Positions 1 to 6,455 of a stretch of DNA of 16,087 nucleotides are shown here, in pieces. The stretch is taken from assembly GCA_035506255.1 (NCBI GenBank), contig DATJPS010000023.1, positions 1-16,087 of the forward strand. The letters run 5' to 3'. The stretch is from CAIYXV01 sp035506255. Its GTDB lineage: Bacteria; Margulisbacteria; WOR-1; XYC2-FULL-46-14; WPAF01. The translations under genes and the position numbers were made by a program. Numbering within the stretch: the first letter of the stretch is position 1; each line of letters starts with the position of its first letter. The notes below the pieces were generated by a model that saw only the letters and a list, made by a program, of their open reading frames with translations, did no database searches and was not told the origin of the DNA.

Positions 1-1111
1 TCATCCGCGCGGCGCCCGCCTGCGGATGCTGATCGAGGATTTTCTCAAGAAAGAGCACTTGAAGCGCGGTTACGAGTTCGTCATCACGCCGCACATCGCC
101 CGGATCGATCTCTGGAACACTTCCGGCCATTCCGGCTACTACCGCGAGAACATGTATTTTCTGGAGATCGACAAGCAGGAATATGTTCTCAAGCCGATGA
201 ACTGTCCCGGCCATATCCTGATCTACCAGAGCAAACTGCACAGCTACCGCGACCTGCCGGTCCGGTTCTTCGAGCTCGGCACGGTCTACCGCTACGAGCG
301 CTCCGGCGTGCTGCACGGACTGCTGCGGGTGCGCGGCTTCACCCAGGACGACGCCCATATCTTCACCACGCCGGAAAAACTGCAGGAAGAGATACTCAAC
401 GTGATCGACTTCGCGTTCGAGATGCTCAAGACTTTCGGCTTTGACTACGAAGTTTACCTTTCGACCCGGCCGGAGAACTCGGTAGGGTCGGATGACAACT
501 GGGCCCACGCCACCGAGGCGCTGATCAATGCGATGAAGGCGAAGGGAATAGAATACCGGACCGACCCGGGGGCGGGAGTTTTTTACGGCCCCAAGATCGA
601 CGTCAAGATGAAGGACGCGCTCGGCCGCCCGTGGCAGGGTCCAACCATCCAGGTCGACTTTAACCTTCCCGAAAGGTTCGATCTACATTATATAGCCGAA
701 GACGGGACCAAGAAGCGGCCGGTAATGATCCACCGGGTAGTGCTCGGTTCGATGGAGCGGTTCCTGGGGGCGCTGATCGAGAATTACGGCGGGGCGTTCC
801 CGCTCTGGATCTCACCGGTACAGGCCATCATTCTTCCGATCGCCGACCGCCATCAAGCCTATGCCGAAAAGCTCAAGCAGAGACTGCTCGATGCGGAGAT
901 CCGGGTAGAGGTCGATCCCCGCCGGGAAAAGATCAACCTCAAGATCAGGGAAGCCCAGATGCAGAAGATACCGTACATGCTGATCGTGGGGGATAAAGAA
1001 GAGGCGGCGGGGAGGGTGGCGGTAAGGTCCCGGAGCGGCGGCGACCTGGGGGTGTCGGAAGTGGACGAGCTCCTGGACAAACTGAGAAAAGAAATAGACA
1101 CGAAGGCCTAA
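1..1111 (+). CDS. thrS: Threonine--tRNA ligase, C-terminal part (5' end outside window)
   Basis: Charges tRNA-Thr with threonine in the cytoplasm. The frame is open from the first base, so the N-terminal TGS and editing domains and the start codon lie upstream. About 369 residues are visible. They contain the class II catalytic core: HPRGA-R at the left edge, TPHIARIDLW, the MNCPGH segment with the zinc-binding Cys, motif 2 (RYERSG) with the DDAHIF His, and motif 3 (MIHRVVLGSMERF) with the third zinc ligand His. The anticodon-binding domain follows (WISPVQ to VGDKEEAAGR), ending in a normal TAA. All three zinc ligands are present, so the enzyme looks functional. The last codons overlap a promoter for infC. 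Identification is by direct motif recognition and is near certain. Confidence 0.97.
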   Translation, partial: HPRGARLRMLIEDFLKKEHLKRGYEFVITPHIARIDLWNTSGHSGYYRENMYFLEIDKQEYVLKPMNCPGHILIYQSKLHSYRDLPVRFFELGTVYRYERSGVLHGLLRVRGFTQDDAHIFTTPEKLQEEILNVIDFAFEMLKTFGFDYEVYLSTRPENSVGSDDNWAHATEALINAMKAKGIEYRTDPGAGVFYGPKIDVKMKDALGRPWQGPTIQVDFNLPERFDLHYIAEDGTKKRPVMIHRVVLGSMERFLGALIENYGGAFPLWISPVQAIILPIADRHQAYAEKLKQRLLDAEIRVEVDPRREKINLKIREAQMQKIPYMLIVGDKEEAAGRVAVRSRSGGDLGVSEVDELLDKLRKEIDTKA

Positions 1112-1123
1112 ATTTGCTATAAT
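1095..1123 (+). promoter_or_regulatory. Promoter for infC-rpmI-rplT inside the end of thrS
   Basis: The -35 TAGACA (1095-1100; 5 of 6 to consensus) is separated by exactly 17 bp from TATAAT (1118-1123), which also carries the extended TG at 1115-1116. The predicted start is near 1130, followed by GGAGGG at 1135-1140. The -35 box is read as Ile-Asp-Thr codons of thrS. This is the best-matching sigma70-type promoter on the plus strand of the window. Confidence 0.8.
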
Positions 1124-1161
1124 GACATTTCAGTGGAGGGCGATAAGTAGTTAGAGAGTAT

Positions 1162-1653
1162 ATAATAAACGAAAGGATCCGCGTTCCGGAGGTCAGGCTG
1201 ATCGGGGAGGACGGGGGGCAGCGGGGTGTGGTGAGGACGTCCGAAGCGCAGGTCTGGGCTCGGGAAAAAGGGTTGGATCTCATCCTTATATCTCCGAACG
1301 CAACGCCTCCGGTAGCCCGCCTGGCGGATTACGGAAAATTCAAGTACGAGATCATCAAACACGAAAAAGAGGCCAAGAAATCGCAGAAGGCCTCCGTTTT
1401 GAAGGAAGTAAAGCTGACGCCGAAGATCGGCGAGCACGACCTGCTGGTCCGCATCGGCAAGGCAAAAGAGATACTGGAAAAGAAGGGCAAGGTCAAGATA
1501 AGCGTATTTTTCCGGGGGCGCGAAATGACGCACCGGGAATTCGGGGAAAGGGTTTTATACCGGCTGGTGGAAGCGGTTGCCGAATTGGGCAAACCGGAAG
1601 CGCCGCCGAAGATCGAAGGGAGGAACATGGTACTGCTCATAGTACCTAAATAA
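1162..1653 (+). CDS. infC: Translation initiation factor IF-3, non-canonical start
   Basis: IF-3 binds the 30S subunit and checks start codon and initiator tRNA. The N-terminal domain is recognisable from INERIRVPEVRLIGEDG, then LILISPNATPPVARLADYGKFKYE; the C-terminal domain follows (KVKISVFFRGREM, KIEGRNMVLLIVPK). No ATG, GTG or TTG exists in frame between the stop at 1144-1146 and GTG at 1228, yet conserved IF-3 sequence begins around 1168. The start is therefore placed at ATA 1162 (alternatively ATA 1165), giving about 163 residues, close to family length. IF-3 discriminates against AUU/AUC/AUA, and many infC genes use such a codon for autoregulation. GGAGGG at 1135-1140 lies about 21 nt upstream; a weaker AGAGAG at 1153-1158 is better spaced to 1165. 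The exact start is uncertain. Confidence 0.93.
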   Translation: MINERIRVPEVRLIGEDGGQRGVVRTSEAQVWAREKGLDLILISPNATPPVARLADYGKFKYEIIKHEKEAKKSQKASVLKEVKLTPKIGEHDLLVRIGKAKEILEKKGKVKISVFFRGREMTHREFGERVLYRLVEAVAELGKPEAPPKIEGRNMVLLIVPK

Positions 1654-1655
1654 TT

Positions 1656-1853
1656 ATGCCAAAAATGAAGACACGCAAGGCCGCGGCAAAGCGGTTCCGG
1701 ATAACGGGAAGCGGGAAAGTTATCAGAAGGCAGGCCAAGACCCGCCACCTGCTCGAATGCAAGAGCGGAAGACAAAAACGCGCGCTGGGAAGGGACCTGG
1801 TCCTGTCCCCCACCGACGCTAAAAGAATAAAGGTGATGATGCCGTATGGTTAG
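1656..1853 (+). CDS. rpmI: 50S ribosomal protein L35
   Basis: A 65-residue basic protein of the large ribosomal subunit. Typical L35 features are MPKMKTRKAAAKRF at the N-terminus, GSGKVIRRQAKTRHLLE in the middle and KRIKVMMPYG at the C-terminus; length matches the family. It starts 2 nt after the infC stop and has no clear Shine-Dalgarno of its own, so it is probably translationally coupled to infC. Its last 8 nt overlap the start of rplT. Order infC-rpmI-rplT is the standard bacterial arrangement. Confidence 0.97.
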   Translation: MPKMKTRKAAAKRFRITGSGKVIRRQAKTRHLLECKSGRQKRALGRDLVLSPTDAKRIKVMMPYG

Positions 1854-2190
1854 GGTAAAAAGAGGTTATGTAGCGCGCCGGCGCAGGAAAAAGGTCCTTC
1901 ACCGGGCAAGCGGTTTCAAAGGTTCGCTGAGCAGGCTGTTCCGTCCCGCCAAGCAGGCGGTGGTCCACGCCATGAAGTACGCGTCGGCCGACCGCCGGAC
2001 GCGGAAAGGTAATTTCCGCCGGCTCTGGATCGCCCGCATCAACGCCGGGCTCAGGGAGCTTAACATCTCTTACAGCAAGTTCATCAACGGGATGAAGAAG
2101 AAAAAGATCACGCTCAACCGCAAGGTCCTGGCGGACCTAGCGGTGTTCGATCCGGCCGCGTTCAAGAAGGTCGTCGAGAGCGCAAAATAA
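1846..2190 (+). CDS. rplT: 50S ribosomal protein L20
   Basis: A 114-residue 23S rRNA-binding assembly protein. Diagnostic segments are MVRVKRGYVARRRRKKVLHR, GFKGSLSRLFRPAKQAV, KYASADRRTRKGNFRRLWI, and ARINAGLRELNISYSKFING. The start ATG lies in the last codons of rpmI (ATGGTTAG overlap), implying coupled translation. In several bacteria L20 represses its own operon through the leader; no obvious L20-site mimic was recognised here. The stop TAA is directly followed by the ATG of the next gene. Confidence 0.97.
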   Translation: MVRVKRGYVARRRRKKVLHRASGFKGSLSRLFRPAKQAVVHAMKYASADRRTRKGNFRRLWIARINAGLRELNISYSKFINGMKKKKITLNRKVLADLAVFDPAAFKKVVESAK

Positions 2191-2682
2191 ATGATACAGA
2201 TGACGGTCGGCGGATTGGGATTCGATCCGCGGAACCTGTCCCCACTGGTTTTGCTGCGCGACACCGAAGAAATGAACTTTCTCCCTATCTGGATCGGCGT
2301 TTTTGAAGCGGCGAGCATCGCGATGGTATTGCAGGGAATAACCCCGCCGCGTCCCATGACCCACGACCTGATGGCCACTTTCATAGAAGAGCTGGGAGGA
2401 ACGGTCGATCGCGTCGTCATCAACGACATCAAGGACGGGACCTTTTATTCACTCATCGAATACACTAACAAAGAAGGGAAGAAGAACAGCGTCGATTCCC
2501 GGCCGTCGGACGCGATCGCGCTGGCACTGCGGCTTAACGTTCCGATCATGGTCTCCGAAGCGGTGATGGTACAGGCCAAGCTGGTCAACGCGGAAAAGGA
2601 CGCCGAGGAATCGAAAAAGTTCAAGGACTTCATCGAGAACATCAAGCCCGAAGACTTCACCAAGTACTACAAGCAGGACTGA
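2191..2682 (+). CDS. DUF151 / bifunctional nuclease family protein
   Basis: A 163-residue protein of the bifunctional nuclease (BFN, DUF151) family. It carries LSPLVLLRDTEEMNFLPIWIG near residues 17-37, then AIAMVLQG-type helix, RPMTHDLM, VDRVVINDIKDGTFYS, and the family hallmark SRPSDAIALALRLNVPI around residues 103-119. Some members have been reported to have nuclease activity; the cellular role in bacteria is not firmly known. An acidic and lysine-rich tail of about 40 residues (EESKKFKDFIENIKPEDFTKYY) follows the domain, as is common in the family. It begins immediately after the rplT stop with no spacer and only weak Shine-Dalgarno potential, so it is likely the last gene of the infC operon. 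Confidence 0.9.
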   Translation: MIQMTVGGLGFDPRNLSPLVLLRDTEEMNFLPIWIGVFEAASIAMVLQGITPPRPMTHDLMATFIEELGGTVDRVVINDIKDGTFYSLIEYTNKEGKKNSVDSRPSDAIALALRLNVPIMVSEAVMVQAKLVNAEKDAEESKKFKDFIENIKPEDFTKYYKQD

Positions 2683-2710
2683 ACATTCCTTATCCCGCTT
2701 TTCTTTTCTC

Positions 2711-2741
2711 TTACTTTTTTTCCATGATGAAAAGAAAGTAA
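2711..2741 (+). terminator. T-rich imperfect hairpin after the infC operon
   Basis: Arms of 13 nt (2711-2723 and 2729-2741) pair with two mismatches around a 5-nt loop; the left arm begins TTACTTTTTTT. It lies 29 nt past the DUF151 stop and is in the right place to end the operon. It lacks a GC-rich stem and a clean T tract, so it may instead be a repeat end (see the 2726-3072 inverted repeat). Confidence 0.4.
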
Positions 2742-2754
2742 CAAAGAAAAATCT

Positions 2755-2883
2755 AGGCGATTTCGATTATTCACCTCCCTTTCCCCCGACCCGTTATCCT
2801 CCCCAAGCTCGTCCCGCAAGAATTAGCGGGATTCGCTAACGGCCTCCCGTCCTCCGCCCTAAATAATGTATCCGAAATCGCCT
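2755..2883. repeat. Internal inverted repeat, 11-bp perfect arms
   Basis: AGGCGATTTCG at 2755-2765 is the exact reverse complement of 2873-2883, and similarity continues a few bases on each side (about 15 of 18). The arms are 107 bp apart and enclose the 2823-2839 hairpin. They may mark the ends of a smaller element nested in the 2726-3072 segment. Confidence 0.5.
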
Positions 2884-3037
2884 GAAATTATATATTTGGA
2901 TGTGACCAGAGTGGGGTGTTTCACAATCGGGAGGGGTGGTGAGCTACGGAGCTCATTACGTCCTGCGGAATTGACAATACTGTTCGTTTTATTCCTGAAT
3001 TGCGGAGCAGCGAGTGCATACGAAGGTCAAAGGGGGT

Positions 3038-3056
3038 CCAGGGGGTGTCCCCCTGG
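3038..3056. repeat. Strong GC hairpin in non-coding segment
   Basis: CCAGGGGG and CCCCCTGG form a perfect 8-bp stem with a 3-nt TGT loop. It sits just inside the right inverted repeat. It could block transcription from either side, but no U tract follows on either strand, so it is listed as a repeat rather than a terminator. Confidence 0.55.
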
Positions 3057-3070
3057 TTGCTTTCTTTTCA

Positions 3071-3102
3071 TCCACTTTTCTTTTCAATAATAGAAAAGTG
3101 GA
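3071..3102 (-). terminator. Hairpin just downstream of the minus-strand cluster
   Basis: Perfect 11-bp arms (3071-3081, TCCACTTTTCT, and 3092-3102) flank a 10-nt loop. The hairpin begins 11 nt beyond the stop of the last gene of the topA cluster (3113). On the minus strand it is preceded by ACTTTTT but not followed by a T run, so termination is plausible, not certain. Relative to the left repeat end, this hairpin looks inserted after the shared CATC. Confidence 0.4.
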
Positions 3103-3112
3103 AAAAGTATGA

Positions 3113-3478
3113 TCAGCTGCGCGAAATTAATAACACCCCGAAACAGATGACCAGGATGCCGAGCCAGCGGGTAATGGAGATCGTCTCCTTGAAGAAAACG
3201 ATCGAAGCGAAGGCGACCACGACGTAAGCGAGCGAGACCATCGGGTAGACCAGGCTCAAGTTGAGGCGGGAAAGCACCACCAGCCAAAAGACGGAAGAGA
3301 AGGCGAACGAGACCAGGCCAGCGAAAACCCACGGGTTGAATATCATCGGGATCAGTTTTTGCAGCAGCTGCGTCACCGGAAAGGTCCCGAACTGGTTCAT
3401 TCCCTGCTTCATCAGCAGTTGACCGATCACCGCCAGCAGGACCGAGACGACAAGTATCAGATAATTGACCATTTTCAT
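3113..3478 (-). CDS. Small EamA/SMR-like four-helix membrane transporter
   Basis: A 121-residue, very hydrophobic protein with about four membrane helices (roughly residues 4-22, 47-67, 73-93 and 99-118). It resembles half-size EamA/SMR proteins such as ArnE/ArnF and small multidrug transporters: GQLLMKQGM near residue 19, LSLVYPMVSLAYVVVAFASIVFFKE in the second half (split here by helix ends), and ITRWLGILVICFGVLLI at the end. It starts inside the glycosyltransferase stop codon (ATGA). That pairing fits a flippase for a lipid-linked sugar made by the upstream enzyme, as in ArnC-ArnE/F, but this is inference; substrate is unknown. The start is ATG 3478, with ATG 3472 as an alternative. Confidence 0.82.
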   Translation of the reverse strand: MKMVNYLILVVSVLLAVIGQLLMKQGMNQFGTFPVTQLLQKLIPMIFNPWVFAGLVSFAFSSVFWLVVLSRLNLSLVYPMVSLAYVVVAFASIVFFKETISITRWLGILVICFGVLLISRS

Positions 3479-4158
3479 CCTCTCTTTCTTAATTTCCCCA
3501 GGACCGCGTCCTTGTAAAGCAGACCGAGCTGGAAAAGGTATTCCGTCGCTTCGATCATCCCGAGCTTGGAGCTGCCGGCGCCTCGATCGGCAAAAATTAT
3601 CGGCACTTCGACCGCTTTCTTATATTTGCCCTTGGCCAGGACCTCCAGGCAGATCTTAAAACCGATCGGATTGAGCGCGACGCCGTCGATCACCGATCGC
3701 TTGAGCATAAAATAACCCGAAGTGTTGTCCCGGACCGTGGTCAACGGGCGGGCGGGCAGGCGGGCGATCAGGGAGGCTAGCTTGCGGTACCAGGTCCAAT
3801 CGAGCGAGCCGCCGCCTTTTACCAGACGGGAACCGACCACCAGGTCGGCCTGGCCGCTCTTGATCAGATCGAGCATTTCTGGAATGATCTCCGGGGGATG
3901 GGAAAGGTCAGCGTCCATCACGCAGAGGATATCGCCGCGCGCGATCTTGAACCCGTCGAGCACCGCGGATGCCAACCCCTGGCGGGTCGGGCGCACCAGC
4001 ACTTTTACCCCCAGATGTCGGGCAAAATCGGCGGTGCCGTCGGGTGAATTGTCGTCGACCACGATCACTTCCGCGTCCTTTACCTGGGATTTAATGCGGG
4101 TGGTAAGTTCGGAAAGGTTATTCTTCTCGTTGTATGTAGGGACTATGATCGATAACAT
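3475..4158 (-). CDS. DPM1-like family 2 glycosyltransferase
   Basis: A 227-residue GT2 enzyme related to polyprenyl-phosphate mannose/glucose synthases, transferring a sugar from a nucleotide donor to a polyprenyl phosphate at the inner membrane face. Visible features: MLSIIVPTYNEKNNL start, VVDDNSPDGT (35-42; nucleotide binding), MDADLSHPPE (81-90; metal-binding DAD at 82-84), VVGSRLVKGG (107-116), and ADRGAGSSKLG near 190-200, which is typical of DPM1. It lacks C-terminal membrane helices, so it is the soluble or peripheral class. The downstream EamA-like gene overlaps it by ATGA and may supply the flippase. It overlaps the upstream pseudopilin by 41 nt, with a TATAAT 8 nt before its ATG, so it may also be transcribed on its own. 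Acceptor and sugar are not deducible. Confidence 0.92.
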   Translation of the reverse strand: MLSIIVPTYNEKNNLSELTTRIKSQVKDAEVIVVDDNSPDGTADFARHLGVKVLVRPTRQGLASAVLDGFKIARGDILCVMDADLSHPPEIIPEMLDLIKSGQADLVVGSRLVKGGGSLDWTWYRKLASLIARLPARPLTTVRDNTSGYFMLKRSVIDGVALNPIGFKICLEVLAKGKYKKAVEVPIIFADRGAGSSKLGMIEATEYLFQLGLLYKDAVLGKLRKRG

Positions 4159-4483
4159 CCAACCTTATTATAACATGGGCGCGGCCGGAAAAACCATCGC
4201 TTGTAAGGTGATCTTTCCCTGCCCCCCGCCGGACCGTGAAGCGGCCGCTCCCGGCGGAGACGGTCTCTCCGGGCGTGGACCATCCCGGATCGGATAAAAG
4301 ATGGGACTTGCTGTATTCTATACCGGCCTCGGCCAGGTAATAGGCTTTCAAATAATTCAACTGGGAGCGGCAGGAGGAGGTTAGCCCGAAGACGGCGGCG
4401 AAAAGCGCGGCCGAGGTAACGACCAAGATCAGAACGATAAAGACCGTGAATATGAGCGATACCCCGCGCCGGTCATTTTCCAT
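4118..4483 (-). CDS. PilX/GspK-like minor pseudopilin
   Basis: A 121-residue protein with a short basic leader (MENDRRG), then a hydrophobic helix (SLIFTVFIVLILVVTSAALFA, split by one charged-free run) and the YYLAEAGIEYSKSHLL segment typical of PilX/GspK-type pseudopilins. A prepilin-peptidase site Gly-Val is plausible, and the fifth residue of the mature form is Phe rather than Glu, as expected for GspK/PilX tip subunits. It is much shorter than GspK. It overlaps the upstream PilW/GspJ-like gene by 11 nt. Its last 41 nt lie inside the glycosyltransferase gene in another frame, so the true C-terminus (DHSPYIQREE) is unusual and a lost earlier stop is possible. Confidence 0.8.
   Translation of the reverse strand: MENDRRGVSLIFTVFIVLILVVTSAALFAAVFGLTSSCRSQLNYLKAYYLAEAGIEYSKSHLLSDPGWSTPGETVSAGSGRFTVRRGAGKDHLTSDGFSGRAHVIIRLDVIDHSPYIQREE
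4164..4176 (-). promoter_or_regulatory. Possible internal promoter for the glycosyltransferase
   Basis: On the minus strand, TATAAT (4167-4172) with an upstream TG (extended -10) ends 8 nt before the glycosyltransferase ATG. It lies inside the pseudopilin reading frame as Val-Ile-Ile codons. No good -35 was found 17 bp upstream, so it could be chance; the spacing to the ATG matches other genes here. Confidence 0.45.
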
Positions 4484-4892
4484 TTCTGCAGAACGCCTCC
4501 GTCGAATCCCGGTCTAGCGAGATAGAGACCAGCCCGCCGGACGGGGAGAAAAAGGAAAGACGGCCGACCTGCCCGCTCTCGGTGAGATAAGAAGACGAGG
4601 TGTTGACGGTCCTTCTGACCTTGCCGTCGCGCAGGTCGTAGGCTATGGTATCGGATTTCACCGCCAACGTGAGCTTGCCCGGAGCGGCGGATATTATCCG
4701 GTCGGCGGAACGGATATCCCTTGCCATCCGCTGCATGACCGAAAGCCGGACTTGCGCCAGCCCGGCTTCCCGACTGACGCGATCGTACGTTTTAAGATAA
4801 TTGAGCAGGAAAAAGGTCCCGGTAAGTAACAGGATGGACGTCAGTGCCAGCGCCACCAGGAGCTCGATCAGCGTAAATCCCCGTTTTTTCAT
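4473..4892 (-). CDS. PilW/GspJ-like pseudopilin
   Basis: A 139-residue type IV pilin-like protein. The start is ATG 4892 because MKKRGFTLIELLVALALTS is a perfect class III signal (cleavage after Gly-5, Glu at mature position 5) and because it overlaps the previous gene's stop as ATGA. The helix is followed by a LAQVRLSVMQRMARDIRSADRI segment, typical of GspJ/PilW, and a beta-rich domain ending in FCRNGK. It is processed by a prepilin peptidase not present in this window. It presumably forms a tip complex with its three neighbours. Confidence 0.87.
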   Translation of the reverse strand: MKKRGFTLIELLVALALTSILLLTGTFFLLNYLKTYDRVSREAGLAQVRLSVMQRMARDIRSADRIISAAPGKLTLAVKSDTIAYDLRDGKVRRTVNTSSSYLTESGQVGRLSFFSPSGGLVSISLDRDSTEAFCRNGK

Positions 4893-5218
4893 CTTGACCT
4901 CATCGTGTAGAGCTCTATCGGCGGGTGCTTGGCGTTCCAATATAGCGTTAACTTTATCTCTTTCAGGTCGCTAGTGATGCTGCGGACGGAAATGTTCCCA
5001 TTCCCGCCGGCGAACGAGCTTCCGCCAACGCTTTCGAACGGCCGGGAGCGGAGTTCTTCCATTGCCGTCTGGGCAAGGTCCATCGCGGCGCAAAGCTCCC
5101 CGGTCAGCTGGCGGGTCCCCATCGCGTTCTTGACCAAGTAGACCGAGGAAGATATCAATATCGCCAGCAGCGCGAACGAAACGACCGCTTCGACCAGCGT
5201 GAACCCCCGCCGCCTCAT
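4889..5218 (-). CDS. PilV/GspI-like pseudopilin
   Basis: A 109-residue protein starting MRRRGFTLVEAVVSFALLAI: basic leader, Gly-Phe cleavage site, and Glu at mature position 5. The DLAQTAMEELRSRPFE segment (about residues 47-62) is characteristic of the GspI/PilV group. The globular domain is short and ends MRSR. Start ATG overlaps the stop of the GspH-like gene (ATGA), and its own stop overlaps the next start in the same way, so the four pseudopilins are likely made in fixed proportion. Confidence 0.87.
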   Translation of the reverse strand: MRRRGFTLVEAVVSFALLAILISSSVYLVKNAMGTRQLTGELCAAMDLAQTAMEELRSRPFESVGGSSFAGGNGNISVRSITSDLKEIKLTLYWNAKHPPIELYTMRSR

Positions 5219-5610
5219 TCGGTCCTGATCCTTCCCGAAGACGAGATCACGATCGAAACGGTGCCTTCGCCGCAGGAGAAGGTGATGGTCCCGAACTTTC
5301 CCGGTTCGGGAAGTCCGGTCGCCCCGAAAACTATCTGACTGGGGGCGGTCGCTTCGACCCCCGAAGGAAGCTTTCTGGTCAGCCCGTCACGGGTATAATC
5401 ACGGCGGTCGAACCGGAATTCGACCTCGGCGTGACGGGAGAGGGCGTCGGCCTGTCCCGCCCGGAGGTCGGCGACTACGGCGCGGGCGGCGGAACTAAGC
5501 TTGATCCGGTCGAGGAAGCCGGAGAACCGGAAAGAAAAATACCCGGCGGCGACGGCGATGATGGCGAAGATGACGAGCAGTTCGATCAGGGTGAACCCTT
5601 TGCGCCTCAT
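5215..5610 (-). CDS. GspH/FimT-like pseudopilin
   Basis: A 131-residue protein with MRRKGFTLIELLVIFAIIAV: prepilin signal with Glu-5, then a membrane helix. The following SSAARAVVADLRAGQADALSRH segment is typical of GspH/FimT, and the C-terminal half is a small beta-rich domain (ATAPSQIVFGATGLPEPGK, VSIVISSSGRIR). It is the first of four consecutive pilin-like genes, giving an H-I-J-K-like set that in type II secretion and type IV pili makes the tip of the fibre. No ATPase, platform protein or secretin is in the window. The start overlaps the panC stop as ATGA. Confidence 0.88.
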   Translation of the reverse strand: MRRKGFTLIELLVIFAIIAVAAGYFSFRFSGFLDRIKLSSAARAVVADLRAGQADALSRHAEVEFRFDRRDYTRDGLTRKLPSGVEATAPSQIVFGATGLPEPGKFGTITFSCGEGTVSIVISSSGRIRTE

Positions 5611-6455
5611 TTCGCTCCCAGGATGAGATTGTCGATAAGGCGCGTCTTGCCGATGAAGATGGCAGCGGCGATGAGCGCTTTCCCTTTCACCCGCGTGACA
5701 TCGTCCAGCGTTTCCGGATCGACCACCTCTACATATTCGATCCGTATCAGCGGTTCTTCCGCCATTTCCCCCTTTACCAGAGCGATCAGCGCGTCGGCGT
5801 CGCGCATTCCCTTGCGGAACTTTTCCTTGGCGTTAAGCAGTGTACGGTAGAGGAGCGGGGCGGCTTTCCTTTCCTCTTCCGAAAGATAACGATTGCGGCT
5901 GGAAAGCGCCAGGCCATCGTACTCGCGCACGGTGGGGAGGGCGATGATCTCGATATCGAAATTGAGATCGCGGGCCATTTTCCTGATGAGCACCTGCTGC
6001 TGAAAATCCTTTTCTCCGAAAAAGGCGCAGACCGGGCGGACAATATTGAACAGTTTGGCCACCACTGTGGTCACGCCGTCAAAATGCCCCGGGCGGAATC
6101 CGCCGCAGAGCGCCTGGTCCATCCGTTCTACCTTGACCGAGGTCAAGAAGCTTTTCCCGTACATCTCTTCCGCCGAAGGAGCGAAGACCACCACCGGATC
6201 AAAAGCGGAAAGTTTTTTCAGGTCCTGCTTTAGGTCGCGCGGATAACGCTTGAAGTCCTCGTTGGGTCCGAACTGGATGGGATTGACGAAGATCGATACT
6301 ACCACCAGGTCGGCGTCCCGCTTTGCCGCCTCCACAAGCGAAAGATGCCCCTCGTGGAGCGCCCCCATGGTGGGGACCAGGGCGATCCTCCGTCCGAGCG
6401 CGGCCGCTTTTTTGGAATAGAGGGACATTTCGCGCGCGGAGCGGACGGTCTTCAT
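5607..6455 (-). CDS. panC: Pantothenate synthetase
   Basis: Joins pantoate and beta-alanine using ATP to give pantothenate, the precursor of coenzyme A. The 282 residues show the HIGH-type nucleotide-binding site PTMGALHEGHLSLV (28-41, His-34 and His-37), SIFVNPIQFGPNEDF, GHFDGVTTVVAKLFNIV, FGEKDFQQ, and the KMSKS-like LALSSRNRYLS. Length is normal for the family. The start is ATG 6455, not GTG 6485, because it gives a normal N-terminus (MKTVRSAREM) and an ATGA overlap with the microprotein upstream. panB and panD are not in the window. Its placement between topA and pseudopilin genes looks like opportunistic operon packing. Confidence 0.95.
   Translation of the reverse strand: MKTVRSAREMSLYSKKAAALGRRIALVPTMGALHEGHLSLVEAAKRDADLVVVSIFVNPIQFGPNEDFKRYPRDLKQDLKKLSAFDPVVVFAPSAEEMYGKSFLTSVKVERMDQALCGGFRPGHFDGVTTVVAKLFNIVRPVCAFFGEKDFQQQVLIRKMARDLNFDIEIIALPTVREYDGLALSSRNRYLSEEERKAAPLLYRTLLNAKEKFRKGMRDADALIALVKGEMAEEPLIRIEYVEVVDPETLDDVTRVKGKALIAAAIFIGKTRLIDNLILGAK

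Larger units (their letters stand above)
2726..3072. repeat. 347-bp non-coding segment bounded by 17-bp inverted repeats
   Basis: The gene-free stretch 2683-3112 contains no convincing coding frame. A 17-nt sequence at 3056-3072 (GTTGCTTTCTTTTCATC) matches the reverse complement of 2726-2742 at 16 of 17 positions. Between them lie a second inverted repeat (2755-2765/2873-2883) and compact hairpins: TTAGCG/CGCTAA at 2823-2839, TGAGCT/AGCTCA at 2940-2955 and an 8-bp GC stem at 3038-3056. This could be a non-autonomous mobile element, or two intergenic palindromic repeats facing each other. No transposase is present and no target-site duplication was recognised. Confidence 0.55.

Noticed and set aside
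1161..1166. A second TATAAT overlapping the infC start
   Set aside because: No -35 and no TG extension, and transcription from it would begin after the conserved N-terminus of IF-3; more likely the two ATA codons themselves.
1228..1653. GTG 1228 as the infC start
   Set aside because: It would remove the conserved INERIRVPEVRLI segment that is clearly encoded upstream, and it has no spaced Shine-Dalgarno.
2971..2999. TTGACA at 2971-2976 as a promoter
   Set aside because: A perfect -35 hexamer, but no -10-like sequence is found 16-18 bp downstream and no gene follows on that strand.
2866..3227. Two overlapping short plus-strand frames in the non-coding segment
   Set aside because: They run through hairpins and inverted repeats, have no protein signature and one continues antisense into the EamA-like gene.
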